From Pseudomonadota bacterium (lineage in GTDB: Bacteria > Myxococcota_A > Polyangia > Polyangiales > Polyangiaceae), in assembly GCA_023411445.1 (NCBI GenBank), contig JAEYOT010000540.1, forward strand, positions 1 to 5,621: 5,621 nt of DNA, read 5' to 3'. Numbering within the stretch: the stretch's first letter is position 1; every line of letters begins with the position of its first letter. The translations under genes were made by a program, and so were the position numbers. The notes beneath the pieces were generated by a model. It saw nothing but the letters and a program-made list of their open reading frames with translations, was not told where the DNA came from and did no database searches. This document shows positions 1-5,621 of this stretch, piece after piece.

Positions 1-92
1 CACCGGAGACCTTCACCTCCACGCGCGAAGCGTTCTCCCCCCGCTCGTTCAGCGAGCTGTTGGACGCATCGCTGGCGCTGAACGGCGACTGA
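1..92 (+). CDS. C-terminal end of an unidentified protein (5' partial)
   Basis: The reading frame beginning at base 3 is open from the left edge to a TGA at 90-92, giving 29 residues that end in SELLDASLALNGD. I do not recognise the family from this short tail. The frame is probably coding because its stop lies only 3 bases before the fumarylacetoacetase start (TGA-GCC-ATG), the same arrangement as the hppD/hmgA junction further along, and because there is no room for a promoter between the two genes. It is therefore probably the preceding member of the tyrosine-degradation operon. An aromatic aminotransferase, phenylalanine hydroxylase or regulator would fit that context, but nothing in the residues supports one over another. 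Confidence 0.55.
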   Translation, partial: PETFTSTREAFSPRSFSELLDASLALNGD

Positions 93-95
93 GCC

Positions 96-1073
96 ATGCG
101 ACTCGCGACGCTGAGGGACGGCTCGCGAGACGGTAAGCTGCTGGTCGTCAGCCGCGACGGCCTGCGCGCGATCGACGCGAGCGCCGCTGCGACCAGCCTG
201 CGCGCAGCGCTCGACGACTGGGAGCGCACGGAGCCGTCGCTGCGACGCTTGGAGCAAGCGCTGGACCGCGACACGCGCGCCGCGTTCGAGCTCGATGTCG
301 CGGCCTTGGCTGCGCCGCTGCCTCGCGCCACCGAGTGGATCGACGGCTCCGCCTACCTCAACCACGTGCGCCTCGTGCGTCGGGCTCGGCACGCCGATCC
401 GCCCGCCACGCTGGAGATGGATCCGCTGGTGTACCAGGGCGGCTCCTCCGACATGCTCGGACCGCGTGAGCCCTTCCGCTTGCTCGACCCGGCCTACGGT
501 CTCGATTTCGAAGCGGAGCTCGGCGTCATCCTGAGCGACACGCCGCGCGGCACGCGCGCTGAAGCCGCCGCCTCGCACGTGCGCTTGCTGGCTTGCTTGA
601 ACGACTGGACCTACCGCGCGCTGGTGCCAGACGAGCTGGCCAAGGGTTTCGGCTTCTTCTGCTCCAAGCCCGCGACCGCCTTCGCGCCGTTCGTCGTCAC
701 CCCCGATGAATTCGGCTCGGCGTGGGTTGACGGCAAGCTGCACGGCACCATGGTTGTCAGCGTGGACGGAGTGAAGGTCGGGCAGCCCGAGACGGGCGCG
801 GAGATGCATTTCTCCTTCTTCGACCTGATCCAGCACATCTGCCGGACGCGCAGCTTCGGCGCCGGCACCGTGCTCGGCTCCGGCACCATCTCCAACGCCG
901 CCCCGGAGCGCGGCATCACGTGCCTGCAAGAGCGCCGCGCGCTGGAGACGATCGCCAGCGGCGCCCCGCAAACGCCGTTCTTGCGCCCCGGGCAGCACGT
1001 CCGCATCGAGTTCTTGCTGCCGAACGGCCACGCTCCGTTCGGCAGCATCCAACAAGAAGTCATCCCGGCATGA
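96..1073 (+). CDS. fahA: Fumarylacetoacetase (fumarylacetoacetate hydrolase), short bacterial form
   Basis: This 325-residue cytoplasmic enzyme should hydrolyse 4-fumarylacetoacetate to fumarate and acetoacetate, the last step of tyrosine catabolism. It resembles the short bacterial FAH-family proteins; human FAH is about 419 residues. The opening MRLATLRDGSRDG is typical of the short group. D83 and H90 (in IDGSAYLNH) have the 7-residue spacing of human metal ligand Asp126 and catalytic His133. E139 and E141 (DFEAELG), D170 (LNDW) and K191 (GFGFFCSKP) match the remaining metal and active-site residues, and GSGTISN at 261-267 is a family signature. Human numbering is from memory. No clear Shine-Dalgarno precedes the ATG, and the upstream stop is 3 bases away, so translation is probably coupled. 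The stop overlaps the maiA start (ATGA at 1070-1073). The family also includes other C-C bond hydrolases, but the neighbouring genes make fumarylacetoacetate the likely substrate. Confidence 0.94.
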   Translation: MRLATLRDGSRDGKLLVVSRDGLRAIDASAAATSLRAALDDWERTEPSLRRLEQALDRDTRAAFELDVAALAAPLPRATEWIDGSAYLNHVRLVRRARHADPPATLEMDPLVYQGGSSDMLGPREPFRLLDPAYGLDFEAELGVILSDTPRGTRAEAAASHVRLLACLNDWTYRALVPDELAKGFGFFCSKPATAFAPFVVTPDEFGSAWVDGKLHGTMVVSVDGVKVGQPETGAEMHFSFFDLIQHICRTRSFGAGTVLGSGTISNAAPERGITCLQERRALETIASGAPQTPFLRPGQHVRIEFLLPNGHAPFGSIQQEVIPA

Positions 1074-1720
1074 AGCTCTGGAGCTACTGGCGCAGCAGCT
1101 GTGCCTACCGCGTGCGCATCGCCCTCAACTTGAAGCAGCAGGCGTACCAGTACTGCGCCGTGCACCTCCTGCGCGGCGGCGGTGAGCAGCACCAGCCGTC
1201 GTTCGGCGAGCTGAATCCGCAGCGCCAGGTGCCGGTGTTGGAGGTCGAGGAGGCGGGCGAGCCGCTCCGGCTGGTGCAGTCCTTCGCCATCATCGAGTAC
1301 CTCGACGAGCGCTTCCCCGAGCCGCCGCTGCTGCCGGCCAAGCCGGCGGATCGCGCGCACGTCCGGGCGCTGGCTCAGCTGGTCAATTCCGGCATCCAGC
1401 CGTTGCAGAACACGGCCACGTCCGCGCAGCTGCAGGAGCGCGGCGTGCCGTTCGAGCCCTGGGCGCAGCACTTCATCGCCAAAGGTCTCGCCGCGCTGGA
1501 GGCCCTGGCGGCGTCGCGCGCGGGCGCCTTCTTGTTCGGCGATCGCGTCACGCTGGCGGATCTCTTCCTGGTCCCGCAGCTGTACAACGCGCGGCGCCTC
1601 AGCGTTCCCTACGCGCACCTACCTAGCTTGGTGCGCGCAGAAAAGTCCTGCCTCGCGCTGCCAGCCTTTCACGACGCGCGGCCGGAAGCGCAGCCTGACG
1701 CGGAGCCCGCGCCGAGCTAG
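1070..1720 (+). CDS. maiA: Maleylacetoacetate isomerase (zeta-class glutathione transferase)
   Basis: This 216-residue protein should isomerise 4-maleylacetoacetate to 4-fumarylacetoacetate using glutathione as cofactor, the step just before fumarylacetoacetase. The N-terminal thioredoxin-like domain carries the zeta-class motif as SSCAYRVRIAL (residues 9-19). It also has NPQRQVPVLE (49-58) and QSFAIIEYLDE (70-80), the glutathione-binding region. The helical C-terminal domain has NSGIQPLQN (106-114), matching the zeta-class IHPLNN segment, and FGDRVTLADLFLVPQLYNARR around 156-176. The ATG at 1070 is preferred: it overlaps the fahA stop, begins the family-typical MKLWSYWRSS, and gives the usual ~210-220 residue length. 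The open frame reaches back to 920, but that part lies inside fahA and has no GST character. A weak purine-rich stretch (AAGAAG, about 1054-1059) is the only upstream RBS candidate, so coupling is likely. The last ~15 residues are a Pro/Ala-rich tail outside the fold. Confidence 0.95.
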   Translation: MKLWSYWRSSCAYRVRIALNLKQQAYQYCAVHLLRGGGEQHQPSFGELNPQRQVPVLEVEEAGEPLRLVQSFAIIEYLDERFPEPPLLPAKPADRAHVRALAQLVNSGIQPLQNTATSAQLQERGVPFEPWAQHFIAKGLAALEALAASRAGAFLFGDRVTLADLFLVPQLYNARRLSVPYAHLPSLVRAEKSCLALPAFHDARPEAQPDAEPAPS

Positions 1721-1729
1721 CGCAGCCCG

Positions 1730-1749
1730 CCAAGTGGTGGGACACTTGG
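1730..1749 (+). promoter_or_regulatory. Perfect inverted repeat (CCAAGTG-N6-CACTTGG) in the maiA-hppD gap
   Basis: The two 7-base arms at 1730-1736 and 1743-1749 are exact reverse complements around the 6-base spacer GTGGGA. This is the only substantial intergenic gap in the operon. As RNA it would form a 7-bp hairpin whose 3' arm takes in the first two bases of the GGAGGA beside the hppD start. As DNA it has the form of a 20-bp operator for a dimeric regulator. It is not followed by a T-run, so it does not look like an intrinsic terminator. The repeat is seen directly; any function is inferred. Confidence 0.5.
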
Positions 1750-1753
1750 AGGA
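1748..1753 (+). promoter_or_regulatory. Shine-Dalgarno-like GGAGGA abutting the hppD start codon
   Basis: GGAGGA ends immediately before the ATG at 1754, leaving none of the usual 5-9 base spacing. No other in-frame start exists between the maiA stop (same frame, 1718-1720) and this ATG. Starting further downstream would cut into the conserved first beta strand of the enzyme. The site may therefore work poorly or help terminating ribosomes reinitiate after maiA. It also overlaps the right arm of the adjacent inverted repeat. Confidence 0.45.
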
Positions 1754-2911
1754 ATGCCGCAAGTCGAGCCGCTCGGCATCCTGGGCATCGAAGGCGTGCA
1801 CTACTACGTGCACGATCTGGAGCGCAGCCGTCGCTTCTACGAGGATTTGCTGGATTTCACCGCGATCGGTGAGAGCAGCCCGGAGCTGACCGCGGCCGGT
1901 CGGCAGCGCTCCGTCGCGTTTCGAGCCGGCAACTACGTGGTCACGTGCTCCACGCCGGCCGGCAGCGGCGGCCGCGCCGAGCGCTACCTGCAAAAGCACC
2001 CGGACGGTATCGGCACCGTCGCGTTCCGCGTGGAGAGCGTGGCGCGCACCTTCGAGCTGCTGGAGCGGCGCGGCGGCACGCCAATCGGCGACATCGAGCG
2101 CTTCGAAGACGCTTCCGGTACGCTGGAGACGTTCAGCATCACCACGCCCTTCGGGGACACCACCTTTCGCTTCAACGAACGGCGCGGCTACAGCCGATTG
2201 TTCCCCGGCTTCGTGATGTACGACCCGCCGCGGGGTGGCAGCAACACGGGCGGCGTGCTGGGCGTGGACCACGTCACCAGTAACTTTCAGACCATGATGC
2301 CGGCGCTGCTCTGGCTGGAGTACGTGCTGGGTTTTCAACGCCTGTGGGACGTGCAGTTTCATACGCGCGACGTGGCCCGCTTCGAGCTACGCGACGGCTC
2401 CGGCCTGCGCTCCGTGGTGATGCACGACCCGCGCTCGGGCGTAAAATTCGCGAACAACGAACCGTACCGTCCCAACTTCAAGGCCTCGCAGATCAACACC
2501 TTCCACGAGCAACACCGCGGCGACGGCATCCAGCACCTGGCGCTGGAGGTGGCGGACATCCTGAGCACCGTGCGGCTGCTGCGCGCGCGCGGCGTGGAGT
2601 TCATGCGCACGCCTGGCGCGTACTACGACGCGCTACCCGAGCGCTTGGAGCAGCTCGGCATCGGCCAGCTGCAGGAGGACGTCAAAGAGCTGCGCGAGCT
2701 CGAGATCCTCGTGGATGGCCACGGCAAGGGCTCGTACCTCTTGCAGATCTTCATGAAGGAGTCGGCGGGGGTTCACGGCGATCCCCAAGCCGGCCCGTTC
2801 TTCTACGAGCTGATTCAACGTCGCGGCGATCAGGGCTTTGGTGCGGGCAACTTTCGAGCCCTGTTCGAGAGCATCGAACGCGAGCAGGAGCTCGCCACGC
2901 GAGGGAGCTGA
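1754..2911 (+). CDS. hppD: 4-hydroxyphenylpyruvate dioxygenase
   Basis: This 385-residue Fe(II) enzyme of the vicinal-oxygen-chelate fold should convert 4-hydroxyphenylpyruvate and O2 to homogentisate and CO2. The N-terminal VOC domain begins GIEGVHYYVHDLERSRRFY (residues 11-29). The catalytic C-terminal VOC domain begins at about 168 (VLGVDHVTSNF). The iron triad is visible as H173 (VDHVTSN), H261 (GIQHLALEV) and E352 (FFYELIQRRG), with spacing typical of HPPD. The C-terminal helix motif GFGAGNFRALFESIE (361-375), which gates the active site in this family, is intact. Length is normal for bacterial HPPD (about 350-400). The related hydroxymandelate synthase uses the same substrate and fold and cannot be excluded from motifs alone. 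The next three steps of homogentisate breakdown are encoded alongside, so HPPD is much more likely. The gene follows maiA by 33 bp in the same frame, and its stop lies 3 bp before hmgA. Confidence 0.96.
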   Translation: MPQVEPLGILGIEGVHYYVHDLERSRRFYEDLLDFTAIGESSPELTAAGRQRSVAFRAGNYVVTCSTPAGSGGRAERYLQKHPDGIGTVAFRVESVARTFELLERRGGTPIGDIERFEDASGTLETFSITTPFGDTTFRFNERRGYSRLFPGFVMYDPPRGGSNTGGVLGVDHVTSNFQTMMPALLWLEYVLGFQRLWDVQFHTRDVARFELRDGSGLRSVVMHDPRSGVKFANNEPYRPNFKASQINTFHEQHRGDGIQHLALEVADILSTVRLLRARGVEFMRTPGAYYDALPERLEQLGIGQLQEDVKELRELEILVDGHGKGSYLLQIFMKESAGVHGDPQAGPFFYELIQRRGDQGFGAGNFRALFESIEREQELATRGS

Positions 2912-2914
2912 GCC

Positions 2915-4099
2915 ATGTTGGAGCGTCGGACGAGCGGCACGATTCCGGACGCACCCCACACCGCGCTCCGCGCCGCTGACGGGCGCCTGCTGTACGAGCA
3001 CTGCATCACGCGCCAAGGCTTCGATGGGCCTTACACCATCTGCTACCACGAGCGCCGGCCGCACGAAGCGCGCCCCGCCGCCGAGGCTCCGGTCACGCTG
3101 CCGCCCGCTGACCGCAGACCCGAGCGCCTGCTGCGCCGACACTACGTGAGCCCGGAGAGCGCGCTCACGCTCGAGCCATTGCCGCGCCACCGCGGGCGGC
3201 TGCTCGAGAACGCGGACGTAGCCGTCAGCCTGGCCATGCCGACGCGCAGCGACGCGGCTTACTTCGCCAACGCGGACGGTGACGAGCTGTACTTCATCCA
3301 CGCAGGCGGCGGCACGCTGCGCACCCTGCTGGGCGACGTGGAGTTCAGCGCGGGGGACTACGTGTACGTGCCGCGCGCGCTCTTGCATCGCTTCGCGCTG
3401 GCAGAGGGCAAGGCGCAGCACTGGTTCATCCTGGAGCTGCGAAATCCGCTGGATCTGCCGCGCGGCTACCGCAACGCCGCAGGTCAGCTGCGGCTGGACG
3501 CCCCCTACTCCCACCGCGATTTTCGCGGGCCGACCTGGTCACCACCGCGCGACGAAGGGCTGCGCGATCTGTGGCTCAAGGCCCAAGGCTCACTGCACAA
3601 GTACCGCCTGCCCTCCTCTCCGCTGGACGTGGTCGGCTGGGACGGCAGCCTGTATCCGTTTGCGTTCTCCATCCACGCGTTCAAGCCCAAGGTCGGCCAG
3701 GTGCACCTGCCGCCGCCCGCGCACGCGACGTTCGAGGCGCCCGGCGTTTTGATCTGCAGCTTCGTGCCCCGCCCGCTGGATTTTCACGAGCGCGCGGTGC
3801 CCTGCCCCTACCCGCATTCCTCCGTGGACGTGGACGAGCTGCTGTTCTACTCCCGCGGCAACTTCACCTCGCGACGCGGCGTCGGACCGGGCAGCATCTC
3901 GCATCATCCCCGCGGCATCACGCACGGCCCGCACCCCGGCGCGTATGAAGCCAGCCTGGGCGCCACTCACACGGACGAGCTCGCGGTGATGCTGGACTGC
4001 ACGGCGCCGCTGACCCGCAGCGACCTAGCCGAGAGCCTAGAAGATCCAGACTATCACGAGAGCTTCGTCACGTCAGCTGACAGCCATTCTACCGGCTGA
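2915..4099 (+). CDS. hmgA: Homogentisate 1,2-dioxygenase (short ~390-residue form)
   Basis: This 394-residue cupin-fold enzyme should open the ring of homogentisate with O2 to give maleylacetoacetate, the substrate of MaiA. Residues 21-50 (ADGRLLYEHCITRQGFDGPY onward to CYHERRPH) are typical of the family. A first cupin lies at about 120-160 (DGDELYFIHAGGGTL, then SAGDYVYVPRALLHRF). The second, catalytic cupin has H301 and E308 (PHSSVDVDELLFYSRGNF) and H337 (THGPHPGAYE), corresponding to the His/Glu/His iron site; D307 beside E308 makes the exact Glu alignment slightly uncertain. Human and Pseudomonas enzymes are about 430-445 residues, so this belongs to a shorter bacterial branch and is not truncated: N- and C-terminal motifs (EDPDYHESF at 376-384) are both present. 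GGGAG at about 2903-2907 gives a well-spaced RBS inside the end of hppD. The last 15 codons and stop overlap the end of miaA on the other strand. Confidence 0.93.
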   Translation: MLERRTSGTIPDAPHTALRAADGRLLYEHCITRQGFDGPYTICYHERRPHEARPAAEAPVTLPPADRRPERLLRRHYVSPESALTLEPLPRHRGRLLENADVAVSLAMPTRSDAAYFANADGDELYFIHAGGGTLRTLLGDVEFSAGDYVYVPRALLHRFALAEGKAQHWFILELRNPLDLPRGYRNAAGQLRLDAPYSHRDFRGPTWSPPRDEGLRDLWLKAQGSLHKYRLPSSPLDVVGWDGSLYPFAFSIHAFKPKVGQVHLPPPAHATFEAPGVLICSFVPRPLDFHERAVPCPYPHSSVDVDELLFYSRGNFTSRRGVGPGSISHHPRGITHGPHPGAYEASLGATHTDELAVMLDCTAPLTRSDLAESLEDPDYHESFVTSADSHSTG

Positions 4100-4944
4100 T
4101 CGCGCAGCCAAGTGCGCTGCCGGCGCGCGAACACGCGCGTCGCGCGCACGATAGCGTCCAGCAAGCTTTCCTCGTCCGCTACGGTCCCGGCTAGCTCCGC
4201 CTCGCGCACCTGCCGGTAGCCGACCGAGCCCATCGCGCGCGCCCGCTCGTAGCCTGTCGCGACCAGCGAGCGCACCTCATCCACGAGCCCAGCGCGCAGC
4301 ATGCCGCGCACGCGCGTAGCGATCAGCTCATCCAGCTCGGCCTTGTCGCGTTTGACTCCGACCAAGCGCGCGGGGAGGCGCTGCTCGCGGAAGCCGTGCG
4401 CCGCTTGCAAGCGACTGAGCGGCACGCCGCCCAGCTCGTACACCTCCAGCGCGCGGCTCACGCGCACGAAGTCGTTGGGGGCGAGGCGCGCGGCGCTGTC
4501 GGGATCGACCTGGGCCAGGCGCGCGTGCAAGGCAGCGCGGCCCTCGGCTTCGGCCCAGGCGCGGTGACGAGCACGCAGCGCCTCGTCGCCGCGCGGAGCC
4601 TCGACCAAGCCGTAGATCAGCGCGCGCACCCAGAGAAACGAGCCGCCGCACACGATCGGCAGCTTGCCGCGAGCCCGAATGTCGGCGATGGCCGCCTCCG
4701 CGCGTTCGGCCCACAGCGCGGCGTCCCACGTCTCCAGTGGCTCGGCCACGTCCAGCAAGTGGTGTGGCACCGCCTGCTGCTCCGCGGCCGTCGGCTTGCC
4801 GGTGCCGATGTCGAAGCCGCGGTAAATCTGCATGCTGTCGGCGCTCACGATCTCGCCGTTGAGCGAGCCTGCCAGCCGCAGCGCCAGCGCGCTCTTGCCG
4901 GAGGCGGTCGGGCCCACCAAGCACAGCAGCCGCTCGTCGCTCAA
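4054..4944 (-). CDS. miaA: tRNA dimethylallyltransferase (isopentenyl-tRNA transferase)
   Basis: This 296-residue enzyme should transfer the dimethylallyl group of DMAPP to N6 of A37 in tRNAs that read codons starting with U, making i6A37. The visible motifs are the P-loop GPTASGKS (residues 11-18), DSMQIYRGFDIGTGKP (36-51), PHHLLDV (60-66), GGSFLWVRAL (100-109), NDFVRVSRALEVYE (157-170), MGSVGYRQV (238-246) and RRQRTWLR (274-281). All are in the family order. I chose the TTG at 4944-4942. It overlaps the mutL stop (TTGA), has AAGGTGG 7 bases upstream (4958-4952), and begins SDERLLCLVGPTASGKS, placing the P-loop where MiaA normally has it. A longer frame from 5106 would add 54 residues of unrelated sequence inside mutL. 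Family members usually read GGTGLYLRAL or similar at 100-109, so the Ser-Phe and Trp here are unusual. Its 3' end overlaps hmgA by 46 bp. Confidence 0.95.
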   Translation of the reverse strand: MSDERLLCLVGPTASGKSALALRLAGSLNGEIVSADSMQIYRGFDIGTGKPTAAEQQAVPHHLLDVAEPLETWDAALWAERAEAAIADIRARGKLPIVCGGSFLWVRALIYGLVEAPRGDEALRARHRAWAEAEGRAALHARLAQVDPDSAARLAPNDFVRVSRALEVYELGGVPLSRLQAAHGFREQRLPARLVGVKRDKAELDELIATRVRGMLRAGLVDEVRSLVATGYERARAMGSVGYRQVREAELAGTVADEESLLDAIVRATRVFARRQRTWLRDQPVEWLSADVTKLS

Positions 4945-5621
4945 CGCCGGCCCACCTTGCGCTCGAGCTCCGCGTAGCTCAAGAACGTGACCACGGGGCG
5001 GCCGTGCGGGCAGTGGCCGGCAAAGTCCGCCTCGTCGAGCGCCACCAGGAGCGCCGCGGCTTCGCTCGCTGCCAGCGCGTCGCCAGCGCGGATCGAGCCA
5101 TGGCACGCCATCGTGGCCAGCGCCAAATCCACCGCGTCCGAGAAGCCTCGCCCGCCGCTGCGCGACACCTCCGCCAAGAGGTCCCGCAGCAAGCGCTCCG
5201 GGCTCGCGCGCGAGAGCAGGCGCGGCACCGCGTGCACGCTGAGCGAGCTTGCGCCGCGCGGGCGCACGTCGATGCCCACCTCGGCGATCTCGCGTTGCTT
5301 CGCCTCCACCAGCTCCAGCTCTTCCGTGCTGACGTCGATCACCAGCGGGAACAGCAGCGCCTGCGAAGGCACCGAGCGAGCTTGGTACTCACGGCGGAGC
5401 CGCGTGAAGGTGACGCGCTCAGCCGCTGCGTGCTGATCGAGGATGTAGATGCCGTCCTTGCCCTCACACAGCAGGTACGTCATGCGCAGCTGCGCGATGA
5501 AGCGCAAGCTCGCCCAGGGTACCTCAGGGCGCGGACGGATCGGCGCGCTGGCGTTATCGCGCACCGCGACCAGCGCGGGCTCCGCGACGCTCGCAGCGGG
5601 CGAGGCCGCGACCGGCTGGAC
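4941..5621 (-). CDS. mutL: DNA mismatch repair protein MutL, C-terminal domain (5' partial)
   Basis: The frame is open from the right edge to a TGA at 4943-4941, giving 226 residues. The N-terminal ATPase domain lies outside the window, and an apparent GTG start at 5564 is internal. The first ~40 residues are an Ala/Pro/Val-rich linker. The dimerisation domain then begins with AQLRMTYLLCEGKDGIYILDQHAAAE, matching the MutL segment usually read as GQ..NTYIL.E..DGL.LIDQHAAHE. Further along are ACHGSIRAGD (5108 leftwards) and CPHGRPVVTFLSYAELE (5012 leftwards). The metal-binding residues of nuclease-type MutL (the D, H and first E of DQHAxxE, and C and H of CPHGRP) are present. The final Glu of DQHA(X)2E(X)4E is Thr, and the C-terminal FxR motif reads VGR. 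MutL couples MutS mismatch recognition to strand incision and excision. Its stop overlaps the miaA start, indicating a mutL-miaA operon. Confidence 0.93.
   Translation of the reverse strand, partial: VQPVAASPAASVAEPALVAVRDNASAPIRPRPEVPWASLRFIAQLRMTYLLCEGKDGIYILDQHAAAERVTFTRLRREYQARSVPSQALLFPLVIDVSTEELELVEAKQREIAEVGIDVRPRGASSLSVHAVPRLLSRASPERLLRDLLAEVSRSGGRGFSDAVDLALATMACHGSIRAGDALAASEAAALLVALDEADFAGHCPHGRPVVTFLSYAELERKVGRR
4952..4958 (-). promoter_or_regulatory. Ribosome binding site that decides the miaA TTG start
   Basis: Read on the minus strand, AAGGTGG lies within the last codons of mutL and stands 7 bases before the TTG at 4944. No ATG or GTG sits at a comparable spacing in the miaA frame. 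Together with the TTGA stop-start overlap this supports a translationally coupled TTG start. Confidence 0.7.

Noticed and set aside
920..1069. Upstream extension of maiA to an ATG at 920
   Set aside because: It would add 50 residues lying wholly inside fahA with no GST similarity. The ATG at 1070 begins the conserved N-terminus.
611..1618. Long minus-strand open frame opposite fahA and maiA (335 codons)
   Set aside because: It is antisense to two well-supported enzymes, its composition is Arg/Leu/Ala/Gln-rich as expected of a high-GC shadow frame, and no family motif is visible. The same applies to minus-strand frames at 1619-2362, 2633-3514 and 3590-3970.
1754..2911. Hydroxymandelate synthase instead of HPPD
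   Set aside because: The fold and iron ligands are shared, but the gene sits with the three other homogentisate-pathway enzymes and has the HPPD-like GFGxGNFxALFxxIE C-terminal helix.
4081..4098. Possible terminator hairpin CAGCC/GGCTG at the hmgA end
   Set aside because: The stem is only 5 bp with an 8-base loop and no T-run on either side, and it lies inside both coding sequences. It is too weak to call.
4396..4977. Plus-strand open frame opposite miaA and the end of mutL (193 codons)
   Set aside because: It is a low-complexity Arg/Ala/Gln-rich shadow of clear MiaA and MutL coding sequence, with no recognisable domain. The plus-strand frame at 4987-5436 is rejected for the same reason.
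4945..5106. Upstream extension of miaA to 5106
   Set aside because: The extra 54 residues overlap the conserved CPHGRP region of mutL and have no MiaA character. The TTG at 4944 has a proper RBS.
1..5621. A previously undescribed multi-gene system
   Set aside because: Every gene except the 29-codon fragment at the left edge belongs to a known housekeeping or catabolic family. There are no repeats, mobile elements, orphan domains or unexplained long gaps to support a new system.

Overview
This GC-rich window, coding almost throughout, comes from a bacterial chromosome. It holds two converging gene groups. The protein variants (a short ~325-residue fumarylacetoacetase, a ~394-residue homogentisate dioxygenase, a MutL with a DQHA-type C-terminal domain) and the base composition fit a high-GC proteobacterium or a myxobacterium-like organism. 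That placement is an inference from general resemblance, not from a marker gene.

Plus strand, 1-4099: a compact tyrosine/homogentisate catabolic operon. It begins with the last 29 codons of an unidentified gene (stop at 90-92). Next come fumarylacetoacetase (96-1073), maleylacetoacetate isomerase (1070-1720), 4-hydroxyphenylpyruvate dioxygenase (1754-2911) and homogentisate 1,2-dioxygenase (2915-4099). Together the four enzymes convert 4-hydroxyphenylpyruvate to homogentisate, maleylacetoacetate, fumarylacetoacetate, and finally fumarate plus acetoacetate. The tyrosine aminotransferase or phenylalanine hydroxylase that would feed the route is not visible. Three of the four junctions are 3-bp gaps or overlaps. 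The only real gap, 33 bp before hppD, holds a perfect 7-bp inverted repeat that runs into a Shine-Dalgarno-like sequence.

Minus strand, 5621-4054: the C-terminal part of mutL (continuing beyond the right edge) followed by complete miaA, the mutL-miaA pairing known from many bacteria. miaA most likely starts at a TTG that overlaps the mutL stop (TTGA) behind a good ribosome binding site, which gives a normal 296-residue enzyme.

The two groups meet tail to tail with a 46-bp antisense overlap of the hmgA and miaA coding ends. No gene-free stretch exceeds 33 bp. I found no tRNA or rRNA, mobile element, CRISPR array, strong intrinsic terminator or new multi-gene system. The points worth a second look are the hppD leader hairpin, the hmgA/miaA overlap and the altered nuclease motif of MutL.
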